Positions 12,262 to 19,173 of a stretch of 22,118 bases of DNA are shown one piece after another. How positions within the stretch are numbered: the stretch's first letter is position 1; every line of letters begins with the position of its first letter. The notes beneath the pieces were generated by a model, which saw only the letters and a list, made by a program, of their open reading frames with translations, ran no database searches and was not told the origin of the DNA. The stretch comes from a virus, in the IMG/VR virus record IMGVR_UViG_3300025840_000290, positions 1-22,118 of that record, one strand, 5' to 3'. The translations under genes were made by a program, and so were the position numbers.

Positions 12262-14655
12262 ATGTCGTCTTCCCCTTTAAATTTTCCAGATTTAGTAGCA
12301 CCTAAGTCAAAGAAAAAAAGTAAAAAGTACATTCTCGACTACGTAAAAGCAATTTGGTGGAACGAATACCAAGGCGTTGACTTCTATTCTACCGAGCGTA
12401 GAAACAGAATGATAGAGAACATTAATTGGTCAACGGGTCAAGAGGACATTACTTACCTTCACGACTGCATAGCCACAGGAGACAACTCTTACTCTCAAAT
12501 GAACTGGAACGTTGCAAACCCTATTGTAACGCTTGTAAACGACTTTGTAAACCGAACTACCTCAAGAGACTACGACTTAGTTTGCGAGGCTTACGACATC
12601 ACCTCAAAAGGAGAGTACGATAAAGAACTAGCTAGGCGTAGAGGAAAGCTAAGACTAAAGAAAGAGGCTGCCGAGTTCGCGCAAAACGGAATCCAAATAA
12701 TGTCGGAAGAGGAAATGGAAACCGTACCCGACACGTTAGAGGAAATAGAAATAGACCTTGAGCTAAACTACAAAGCTCCTTTTGAAGAGGCTTACGAAGG
12801 CGCACTTCAGTACGTATTTCAAAACAACAGAGACTATTGGTTAAGAAGAAGAATAGCTTTTAACCTTATGTCCAATCAAATTGCCGCAACAAGAACAGAC
12901 TATGACGAGTTTGGAAACCCAAGAATAAGAGCGGTACAGATTCCTAACTTCATTTACTCTTATTTTACGGAAGAAGACGCTTCTGATTGGAGATACTTTG
13001 GAGAGGTACAAGAAATGGAAATCTCCGAACTTATAAAAGAAACAAACGGAGAGTTCAACAAAGAAGATATTTTTAGAGCAGCTTATATGTCTCAAGGAAA
13101 GTGGGGCAACCGCTCTTGGGAATACGGAAAGTACGACGAGTTCAGAAGAGAAGTAGGTTGGGACGACATACAATCTGTAAAAGTTCTTGTGTTAGACTTC
13201 ATCTTTAGAAGCGCCGATAAGTTCAAGTGGAGAAAAAAGCAAACAGGAAAAGGCTCTACTTACCGCTTTGAAATGGTGAGTGACGAGTACGACGAAAAAG
13301 GAAAGCACAAAGTAACAGAGGTAGTAGACAAAACAGTTGAAACAATTTACGGAGGAAAGTGGGTTGTTGAGACGAATTTCATTTACGACTACGGAATGAA
13401 AAAGAATCTGTTGCGTAAAAAAATCGACGGTCTTTATGAGTCAAAGGTGCAATGTCCGTACAAAGTTGTTGCTCCTAATATTTTAGACATGAACCTTCGG
13501 TCTAAAGTAGAGCAAATGCGACCAATCGCTGAGTTTATGATGTTGCTTGATTTAAAGAGACAGCAATTAATAAACGAGTCGAGACCTTCTGGACTTGCAA
13601 TCAACTCCGATGCTCTTCAAGGGGCTGGAATGGCTTACGACTCTTACGACGAGGTAGAAGCTCAAAAGATGTTCGACGAGACGGGAACTATTTACTACTC
13701 CTTAAAAGACGAAGCAGGGCAACCAATAAACGACCCACAACCTGTAAGGCAGTTGGTAAACGGTCTTCCGCAAGACATTATTGTTCTACAGCAAATGTAC
13801 GACTACGGTTTACAAAAGCTGTACGAAATAACAGGGTTCAACCAAACCACTTCTATTGATAAAGACGCAGCGGTTGGAATAGAAAAGATAAAGGAGAAAG
13901 CACACCAAAACTCCATTAAGCACCTTACAGAAGCTTACACTAAGTTAATAGAAGCAACGGCAGAAAACGTTGTACTACTTGTAAGAGACTCTATTGCTAT
14001 GGGTTCGGGAATGGATAAAGCCTACTCCAAAGCAATAGGAAAGGAACGGGTTGATATGATTAATCTTACCAAAGACCTCTCGTTAGCTGAGATTGGGGTT
14101 AAGATTAACTACCGCCCTACAGATTTGGAAATGGAGCAAATGGAAAGGGATTTAGGAATAGCCCTTGACAGAAACCAAATCTCTATTGACATGGCTATGA
14201 TTGTAAGAAGGGTATCTAAGCAATCAATAAAGACCGCTGAAAGAGTAATGCAACACCTAATGAAGAAATTCAGAAAGGTGCAACAAGAACAGTCTATGGC
14301 TCTGCAACAACAAAACGCAGAAGTCCAATCTCTAGCAGCAAGAGTGGCGGAAGAAGAAAAGAGAAAGACCTTAGAGGCTCAAGCACAAAAAGAGGCGGCT
14401 GTTCTAAACGCAGAGTACGACAGAAAAGAACGCTACTTAGAACTAGAGTACGAGAAGAAGAAAGAGTTAGCTGTGTTGGAAGGCGAAATCAAGCAAGACC
14501 TTTTAGAAACTGCCAAAGATGGGGAAGAAAGCACCCTTGCAACAAACACCACAAAGGCTGCTAACGGAGGAGGTGGGTTAGGTATGCCAAAAGCCCCCAC
14601 GGTAAGAACCACCCCAAGACCAGAGGATGATGTCGAAAGAAACATCAGGTCTTAA
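12262..14655 (+). CDS. Portal protein
   Basis: 797 residues. It forms the ring at one capsid vertex through which DNA is packaged. The N-terminal region (about 15-120) has the extended WWNEYQGVDFYSTERRNRMI and WNVANPIVTLVNDFVNR patterns seen in large portals of crAss-like and related phages. The centre is long and mixed, with VQIPNFIYSYFTEEDASDW and a wing or stem candidate around 380-560 (KKNLLRKKIDGLYES, QQLINESRPSGLAINS, LYEITGFNQTTSID). The last 150 residues form a helical, glutamine- and glutamate-rich coiled coil, typical of a portal barrel or crown extension, ending in a disordered tail. It is the first gene behind its own promoter, ahead of scaffold, capsid and terminase genes. The call rests on size, layout and synteny. 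Confidence 0.75.
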   Translation: MSSSPLNFPDLVAPKSKKKSKKYILDYVKAIWWNEYQGVDFYSTERRNRMIENINWSTGQEDITYLHDCIATGDNSYSQMNWNVANPIVTLVNDFVNRTTSRDYDLVCEAYDITSKGEYDKELARRRGKLRLKKEAAEFAQNGIQIMSEEEMETVPDTLEEIEIDLELNYKAPFEEAYEGALQYVFQNNRDYWLRRRIAFNLMSNQIAATRTDYDEFGNPRIRAVQIPNFIYSYFTEEDASDWRYFGEVQEMEISELIKETNGEFNKEDIFRAAYMSQGKWGNRSWEYGKYDEFRREVGWDDIQSVKVLVLDFIFRSADKFKWRKKQTGKGSTYRFEMVSDEYDEKGKHKVTEVVDKTVETIYGGKWVVETNFIYDYGMKKNLLRKKIDGLYESKVQCPYKVVAPNILDMNLRSKVEQMRPIAEFMMLLDLKRQQLINESRPSGLAINSDALQGAGMAYDSYDEVEAQKMFDETGTIYYSLKDEAGQPINDPQPVRQLVNGLPQDIIVLQQMYDYGLQKLYEITGFNQTTSIDKDAAVGIEKIKEKAHQNSIKHLTEAYTKLIEATAENVVLLVRDSIAMGSGMDKAYSKAIGKERVDMINLTKDLSLAEIGVKINYRPTDLEMEQMERDLGIALDRNQISIDMAMIVRRVSKQSIKTAERVMQHLMKKFRKVQQEQSMALQQQNAEVQSLAARVAEEEKRKTLEAQAQKEAAVLNAEYDRKERYLELEYEKKKELAVLEGEIKQDLLETAKDGEESTLATNTTKAANGGGGLGMPKAPTVRTTPRPEDDVERNIRS

Positions 14656-14688
14656 ATATTAAAAGTTCGATTTTCCAATTATTTTACT

Positions 14689-14696
14689 TACATTTG
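14689..14696 (+). promoter_or_regulatory. -7 promoter element for the cassette-like ORF
   Basis: TACATTTG, preceded at 19 bases by TTCG (14666-14669), a one-base mismatch to the -33 TTTG. It is 58 bases before the ATG at 14755 and just upstream of the hairpin at 14700-14721. Confidence 0.55.
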
Positions 14697-14699
14697 CCT

Positions 14700-14721
14700 A
14701 ACGGTTTGTATATGAGCCGTT
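14700..14721 (+). repeat. Inverted repeat upstream of cassette-like ORF
   Basis: AACGG (14700-14704) pairs with CCGTT (14717-14721) around a 12-base loop. The element begins GCCTAAC, which fits the integron core-site consensus RYYYAAC. From memory similar TAACG...TGTATA...CGTTG sequences recur beside small genes in Flavobacteriia genomes; this cannot be checked here. Confidence 0.35.
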
Positions 14722-14754
14722 GCTACACAGGATTTAATTAAAAGAAACAGATTT

Positions 14755-15009
14755 ATGGATTGCATAAAGTGGAAATATAGACAACTAAAGCAATGGGTTA
14801 TATACTTTGTTATGTACCGTGCTTTTTGGAAAAAGTTGTGGGTAAGCGAAAGTGATAATTCAAAATGGGAAATATTGCATGATAGCAAAGCCAAAACAGT
14901 AGAATTACATTATGTACCTAATGATGATTATAGTATTGATGATGTGAAAATAAAAATGCAATATGACGATTTTGAGGACTTAGTGAAGTTTATGATTATG
15001 ATTCGGTAG
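14755..15009 (+). CDS. Hypothetical protein in an AT-rich cassette-like insertion
   Basis: 84 residues, ATG at 14755 behind its own promoter. A basic aromatic start (MDCIKWKYRQLKQWVIYFVM) could form an amphipathic or membrane-associated helix. The rest is acidic (ESDNSKWEILHDSKA, NDDYSIDDVKIKMQYDDFED). Codon use differs from the virion genes around it (more AT-ending codons such as GAT and ATA), and the ORF sits between two hairpin elements (14700-14721 and 15019-15064). Together these suggest a recently inserted unit inside the structural region rather than a conserved structural gene. No family recognised. Confidence 0.55.
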   Translation: MDCIKWKYRQLKQWVIYFVMYRAFWKKLWVSESDNSKWEILHDSKAKTVELHYVPNDDYSIDDVKIKMQYDDFEDLVKFMIMIR

Positions 15010-15018
15010 CATGGTACA

Positions 15019-15064
15019 TAACACCAAGCTATCCCATCGTTTTAATGATGGATAGCGACTGTTA
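15019..15064 (+). repeat. attC-like imperfect palindrome downstream of cassette-like ORF
   Basis: Outer arms TAACA/TGTTA are separated by an unpaired spacer (CCAA against GAC) from inner arms GCTAT-C-CCATC/GATGG-ATAGC with one extrahelical C and an eight-base terminal loop. The layout (outer box, unpaired spacer, inner box with a bulged base, short loop) is that of an integron attC recombination site. The outer boxes are shorter than the usual 7 bp and do not fully fit GTTRRRY. A second hairpin, CGCAC/GTGCG (15066-15085), follows. They could instead act as terminators between two converging genes. Confidence 0.4.
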
Positions 15065-15091
15065 GCGCACGTTTTTAAATGTGCGGAATAA

Positions 15092-15358
15092 TCAACTAGC
15101 CACTAAGCAAACGTCAAAGAAAGTAACAATGTTCATGTTGAACGCTGCGGCTATTCTAACAACGTGTTCCATTTTAAAGTTAGCCTTTCCACTTTCCATC
15201 ATTGATATTACGTTTTGTTGAACACCTGAATACCACTCCAACTCTTGTTGGGTGATGTTGTGCTTTTTCCTAAGAAACTTTATTCCCCGCCCAAAAAAGT
15301 TATTTGCTACTTGTAGTTTTTGGTCTAGGTCTTGGCTGTCAGCGTCTACGTCTTTCAT
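15092..15358 (-). CDS. XRE-family helix-turn-helix regulator
   Basis: 88 residues, ATG at 15358. The HTH_3 domain covers about residues 25-80: IKFLRKKHNITQQELEWYSG, then VQQNVISMMESGKANF, with the usual IAAAFNMNIVTFFD helix at the end. Such proteins bind DNA operators as dimers. It is the only leftward gene inside the rightward virion block. Its promoter (15398-15391) lies 5 bases from the promoter of the scaffold gene (15404-15411), so one bound dimer could affect both. A role in autoregulation and timing of capsid expression is plausible. An antitoxin-like role with the neighbouring 84-aa ORF is an alternative, though the two are convergent rather than in one operon. Confidence 0.8.
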   Translation of the reverse strand: MKDVDADSQDLDQKLQVANNFFGRGIKFLRKKHNITQQELEWYSGVQQNVISMMESGKANFKMEHVVRIAAAFNMNIVTFFDVCLVAS

Positions 15359-15390
15359 AAATCTTTATGTTGTATAGGAATAATAACCTG

Positions 15391-15411
15391 CAAATATAGT
15401 AATTATTTTTG
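15391..15411. promoter_or_regulatory. Back-to-back divergent promoters for XRE regulator and scaffold/capsid unit
   Basis: TATATTTG on the minus strand (15398-15391) serves the regulator and TATTTTTG on the plus strand (15404-15411) serves the scaffold gene. Only 5 bases separate them. Together they form an interrupted inverted repeat, TGCAAA...TTTGCA (15389-15413), a natural place for the regulator to bind. Confidence 0.6.
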
Positions 15412-15438
15412 CAATAACAACGAGTTAAATTAAAGATT

Positions 15439-16587
15439 TTGGAAAAAGAAAAGGAAGAATTGTTAATTCGCCAAATACGTGGCGATAAAAACAAGGACGA
15501 AAGCATTGAAGATAGTTCTTTGAAAACAGACGAACCCCAAGAAGAAGCGGGTAGTACAAAAACGGTAGACGAGCCAAAAGCAACCGAACCACAAACCGAA
15601 CAAACCGAAGAATCGGCAGAACAAACCGAACCAACGGAAACAACGGAAAGTGAGCAAGTATCGGATTGGACAGAACTAGCCTCTAAAGAAGGTTGGATTT
15701 CTCCTGACGCTAAAGACAAGTACTACAACTTGGAAGAAGACCCCTATATTGCCAAACTCATTGAGTTCAAGCAAAAAGGAATCGACATTCAAGACGCAAA
15801 CTTTCTTCTTGAGCAGAACGTAGATTACTCATCGTTTGACGTTGAAAATCCTCGCCACGCTATTGAATTGATTACTAAGGAGCTAACGGTAAACAACCCT
15901 GACGCAGACCAAGAAGACATTCATTATTTAGTGGAAAAAGAGTTTGGCGCTCTATACGAAAAAGAGCCAATTCAAAGGGAAGACGAGTTAGACGAAGAGT
16001 ACGACGACAGGCTAAAAGATTACAGACAACGTAAGCGTGACGCTGAAGTTACATCTAAGTTCCGAGCGCGTGAAGCAAGAAAAATGCTCCAAGAGCGACA
16101 GTCACAAATGGCAATGCCGAAGGTTGAACAACAACCACAATTAACGCCACAAGAGATTGAAGCTAGAAAAAAGGAGATAACAAAACAAGCTGACGCTGCT
16201 CTAAAGGAGTTCTCTCAAATCAAAGTGAACGTAGCAGACCAAGACGTTTCACTTGACGTATCCGACAAGGTAAAGGAGATTAAGAAGACAATGCTAAACG
16301 AAGTAGTCTTTGAAAACACCTTCTTTTCCAACTACGTTAAAGACGGAAACATATCTTACCAACAACTCGCAGAAGACTTAATGTGGGCAAATAAAGAGAC
16401 AAGGGACACGCTTATACAAGCGGCAGTAAATCAAGCCTTGTCAGTAGGAGAAGAAAAAACGGTGAAAGCCTTAAAGAACACGGAATTGCCTACAAAGCCA
16501 TCTGCGCCGCAAAGCGGAAAGCCACAATTAGAAGGGGCTGACTTACTAGCTTACCAGATAGCACAAAGACGTAGAGCTAACAGCTAA
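15439..16587 (+). CDS. Capsid scaffolding protein (putative)
   Basis: 382 residues from a TTG at 15439 (no ATG nearby). The first 75 residues are acidic and low-complexity (repeats of T, E, Q and P such as TEQTEESAEQTEPTETTES). The middle is helical and charged (DELDEEYDDRLKDYRQRKRD, then ARKMLQERQSQMAM). The C-terminus is basic and short (QIAQRRRANS), as in scaffold proteins that contact the capsid inner surface. Size, composition and position directly upstream of the major capsid gene, 22 bases away and behind a shared promoter, support an assembly scaffold. No protease motif is present. The identification comes from composition and synteny, since scaffolds share little sequence. Confidence 0.65.
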   Translation: MEKEKEELLIRQIRGDKNKDESIEDSSLKTDEPQEEAGSTKTVDEPKATEPQTEQTEESAEQTEPTETTESEQVSDWTELASKEGWISPDAKDKYYNLEEDPYIAKLIEFKQKGIDIQDANFLLEQNVDYSSFDVENPRHAIELITKELTVNNPDADQEDIHYLVEKEFGALYEKEPIQREDELDEEYDDRLKDYRQRKRDAEVTSKFRAREARKMLQERQSQMAMPKVEQQPQLTPQEIEARKKEITKQADAALKEFSQIKVNVADQDVSLDVSDKVKEIKKTMLNEVVFENTFFSNYVKDGNISYQQLAEDLMWANKETRDTLIQAAVNQALSVGEEKTVKALKNTELPTKPSAPQSGKPQLEGADLLAYQIAQRRRANS

Positions 16588-16609
16588 CTTTTAAAACTGC
16601 ACATAAAAA

Positions 16610-18031
16610 ATGGCAACTACTTTTCAAAGAACGGCTACTGTCAGAAACTATTTGAACTCTCAAATTGTTGACTCTAGCTACAGTTCTATCACACTTGACA
16701 AACCAGAGGTCGGAGATTCTTTGGTTCGTCCTTATGGACTAGGATACCTTTCTAGCCTTGTATCTATGATTGGGAATAAGAACATTGTTCAAAACCCACA
16801 CTACTCTCACTCTGAAGAAAACAGGATTCGTGACGTAATCGTTGCAACGGCTTCAGCTGGCCCTGCGGGTGCTGAAGTTATCTTTACTGTTGACTCTTCA
16901 AAGCAAGCGACTAACTCTAACTCGGCTGCTCCTGAATATGGAACTTCGGGTAGTACTGTCGTAACAATGCCACAACAAAACGACGTAATCCTTGTTCCAA
17001 ACGGTTCAGGAGGACACGTTCAGTGTGTTGTTACCTCTACTACAGACGGTTCTAATCAGTTTAAAGCTACTCCAAAAATCACAGGAGAAAACATTCCTGC
17101 TGTTACCACTGCGGTTGAAATCGCTATCATCGGTACTCAGTTCGGAGAGTCTTCTTCTGAGCCAAGCGCTGTAAACCCAACGCTTACTTCTTACACTAAC
17201 AACACTCAGATTTTCCGTAGAAAAGCTAAGGTTAGTGGAAGTGCTATGGGCAACTTGACTTGGTTTGATAACCTTGGAGAAAACGAGAACGAGTCTTATT
17301 GGTTCTACGAAGGAGTTCGCACACAAAAAGCTAATCTGTTTAACGACAGAGAGACTTCTTTGCTAGTAGGTGAAGCCACTACCAACACTACCCTTACAGG
17401 TATTTCTGGTTTTGGAACAACTAAATCTACAAGCGGTCTAGTTCCGTTTATCGAAGCTAACGGACAACGTGAGCAGTACACAGCAGGTTCACTTGCTTTG
17501 ACTGACATCGAATCAATGTCTAAGAAACTCTTCAAGCAAAGAGGTTCTACAGAGAACATGATGGTTGGTGGTCACGACTTGATTTTCGAATTTGACAACC
17601 TTATCAGAACAAGCGAAGGCTTGAAAGCTGGTGGTGTTCAATACGCTGGAATGGGCGGAGAAAAGAGAGCCGTTGATTTAGGTTTTGATTCTATCAACTA
17701 CGGTGGAATCACTTACCACTACAAGCCACTTGAAGTAATGACTTCTCCTGAGCTTTTGGGAGCAACAGGTCTTACTTACAAGAACATGGGTCTTGTTATT
17801 CCACTAGGAAACGTTGTAGCTTCAATGGACGAGTTCGGAAACGACCGTCAAAACGTTCCTAACCTTCGTATCAACTGCTTGTCAGATGGTAAAGGAGGCT
17901 CAAGGGAGTACGTTGAAGTAGCAAGAAACGCTATGGAGACAGATGGTAACGACGAGTTTGTTATCAACTTGCTTTCAGAGTGTGGATTTGAAGGATTCGC
18001 TGGACAGCGTTTCGGACAATTCTACGTCTAA
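16610..18031 (+). CDS. Major capsid protein
   Basis: 473 residues, ATG at 16610. Rich in G, S, T, N and A with few lysines, as in abundant virion proteins. It has an N-terminal arm (TVRNYLNSQIVDSSYSSITL) and a glycine/serine/threonine-rich insertion (about 75-190) that could form a surface domain. A central helical segment (TDIESMSKKLFKQRG) is followed by a GGHDLIFEFDNLIR stretch resembling the HK97-fold spine helix and P-domain. It follows the scaffold gene, shares its promoter, and is followed at once by a strong terminator. Size and position fit a HK97-fold major capsid protein; the fold itself was not tested. Confidence 0.78.
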   Translation: MATTFQRTATVRNYLNSQIVDSSYSSITLDKPEVGDSLVRPYGLGYLSSLVSMIGNKNIVQNPHYSHSEENRIRDVIVATASAGPAGAEVIFTVDSSKQATNSNSAAPEYGTSGSTVVTMPQQNDVILVPNGSGGHVQCVVTSTTDGSNQFKATPKITGENIPAVTTAVEIAIIGTQFGESSSEPSAVNPTLTSYTNNTQIFRRKAKVSGSAMGNLTWFDNLGENENESYWFYEGVRTQKANLFNDRETSLLVGEATTNTTLTGISGFGTTKSTSGLVPFIEANGQREQYTAGSLALTDIESMSKKLFKQRGSTENMMVGGHDLIFEFDNLIRTSEGLKAGGVQYAGMGGEKRAVDLGFDSINYGGITYHYKPLEVMTSPELLGATGLTYKNMGLVIPLGNVVASMDEFGNDRQNVPNLRINCLSDGKGGSREYVEVARNAMETDGNDEFVINLLSECGFEGFAGQRFGQFYV

Positions 18032-18047
18032 ACAAAAACGGTTATTT

Positions 18048-18079
18048 GGGGGAGAGCCGAAATTCTCCCCCTTTTTTTT
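18048..18079 (+). terminator. Strong intrinsic terminator after the capsid gene
   Basis: GGGGGAGA pairs with TCTCCCCC (8 bp, loop of 8) and is followed by eight T. It lies 16 bases after the capsid stop codon. No TAnnTTTG element follows before the next gene, so downstream genes probably rely on partial readthrough. Confidence 0.9.
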
Positions 18080-18096
18080 AAATTAAAGTAAAGAAA

Positions 18097-19173
18097 ATGA
18101 AAAAAGAAAGAGGCGCTATATTTGTAGCGGTAGAAAAAAAAGACTTAACTATTAAGCACACAAGCGGAATCAACGTATCTTCTTCCGCAACTTCAATTCC
18201 AAGAGTATGTATGGCTTTCTGTCCCGAAAAACAAAGGACAGTAATGATTGGTTACGACCCAATGAAGCCAAGCATTTACGTGGAAGAGTGGGGCGAAAGG
18301 TTTAAAAACCTAAACATTAGAGAGGTATCTTTAATCATTGACCCAACAGGAGAGAAGATTCAGATTGCTCAAATGAAAGGTAAGTACGTAAGACCAACAG
18401 AAAAAAATCTTATGCACTACCTTAGAATCTCTCCGTTCAACAAAGACAACCACGCTAAAGATAGCGAGTTCAGAGAAGAGCAACCAAAGGTTACTGCTTC
18501 TTACTACGAGTTGAACTTTGAGAAACAAGCCAAAACCCGTAGGACTTCCGACAAGGAGCAAACAAAAGCGAAAGCCCTTGTTTACGAAAGTGACTACGAA
18601 GCTAAAAAGGCTTACTGTGTTGCAAAAGGAATCAACACAAAAGCACCAGATGGCGCACCTCTTAGTGACGCAGAACTAGAGGATATGTTAGCTTACAGAG
18701 CCGAGAAAGACCCTGAAACTTTCCAAAAGGAGTACAATACCCCAGAGATTTGGAACGCTTTCTACATTAGAAAAGCTATCGAAAGAGGGTACTTGTCAGA
18801 AAAGGACGGGGGGCGTGTACTTGTTGACTCAACAGGTAACGTAGTGAAGTCTGCTCCTGTATCTCAAAGAGCTATTGACGCTTTAGCTAAAGGTGCTGCA
18901 ACAAACAACGCCAACGACGCTTACTCTTTAGACACCATTAAGGGGTTTGTGACGGGTAAAAAGGAAAAGAAAGTTGTTGAGCGCCAATCGGACAAAAACG
19001 TGCTAGACTCAGCAATTAGTTGTGGCGTTATTGAAAAGCAAGGAGACCTTTACCTTTTTGAAGGGGAGAACCTTGGAAGTTCAAGAACGGCAATCATCAA
19101 CCGTTTAGATACGGACGAGAAGTTGCGAACTAAAGTAACTAAGCTAGTAGAACTAGAAAGTGAGAACGGTTAA
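18097..19173 (+). CDS. Hypothetical protein between capsid and terminase genes
   Basis: 358 residues, ATG at 18097. A beta-rich N-terminal part (IFVAVEKKDLTIKHTSGINV, PSIYVEEWGERFKNLNIREV) is followed by a long charged helical middle (about 115-215), a polar linker, and a C-terminal domain ending DLYLFEGENLGSSRTAIINR. The last segment recalls small winged-helix or tail-adaptor-like domains but is not diagnostic. It overlaps the terminase gene by 14 bases, suggesting coupled translation and perhaps a packaging-related role, for example an adaptor or small terminase-like subunit. I do not recognise a family. It lies beyond the capsid terminator, so lower expression is expected, which fits a minor or enzymatic component. 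Confidence 0.5.
   Translation: MKKERGAIFVAVEKKDLTIKHTSGINVSSSATSIPRVCMAFCPEKQRTVMIGYDPMKPSIYVEEWGERFKNLNIREVSLIIDPTGEKIQIAQMKGKYVRPTEKNLMHYLRISPFNKDNHAKDSEFREEQPKVTASYYELNFEKQAKTRRTSDKEQTKAKALVYESDYEAKKAYCVAKGINTKAPDGAPLSDAELEDMLAYRAEKDPETFQKEYNTPEIWNAFYIRKAIERGYLSEKDGGRVLVDSTGNVVKSAPVSQRAIDALAKGAATNNANDAYSLDTIKGFVTGKKEKKVVERQSDKNVLDSAISCGVIEKQGDLYLFEGENLGSSRTAIINRLDTDEKLRTKVTKLVELESENG

Noticed and set aside
15092-15358. Toxin-antitoxin pair with the 14755 ORF
   Set aside because: The two genes converge and have separate promoters, unlike typical co-transcribed pairs, and the 84-aa ORF shows no toxin motif.
15595-15655. Tandem repeat in the scaffold N-terminus
   Set aside because: The ACCGAACAA-like pattern reflects low-complexity T/E/Q codons and does not repeat with a fixed unit or spacing.
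15339-15719. Leftward open frame over the scaffold gene start
   Set aside because: It overlaps the XRE gene, the divergent promoters and the acidic low-complexity scaffold N-terminus; its serine/valine-rich composition is the antisense of the T/E/P-rich repeats.
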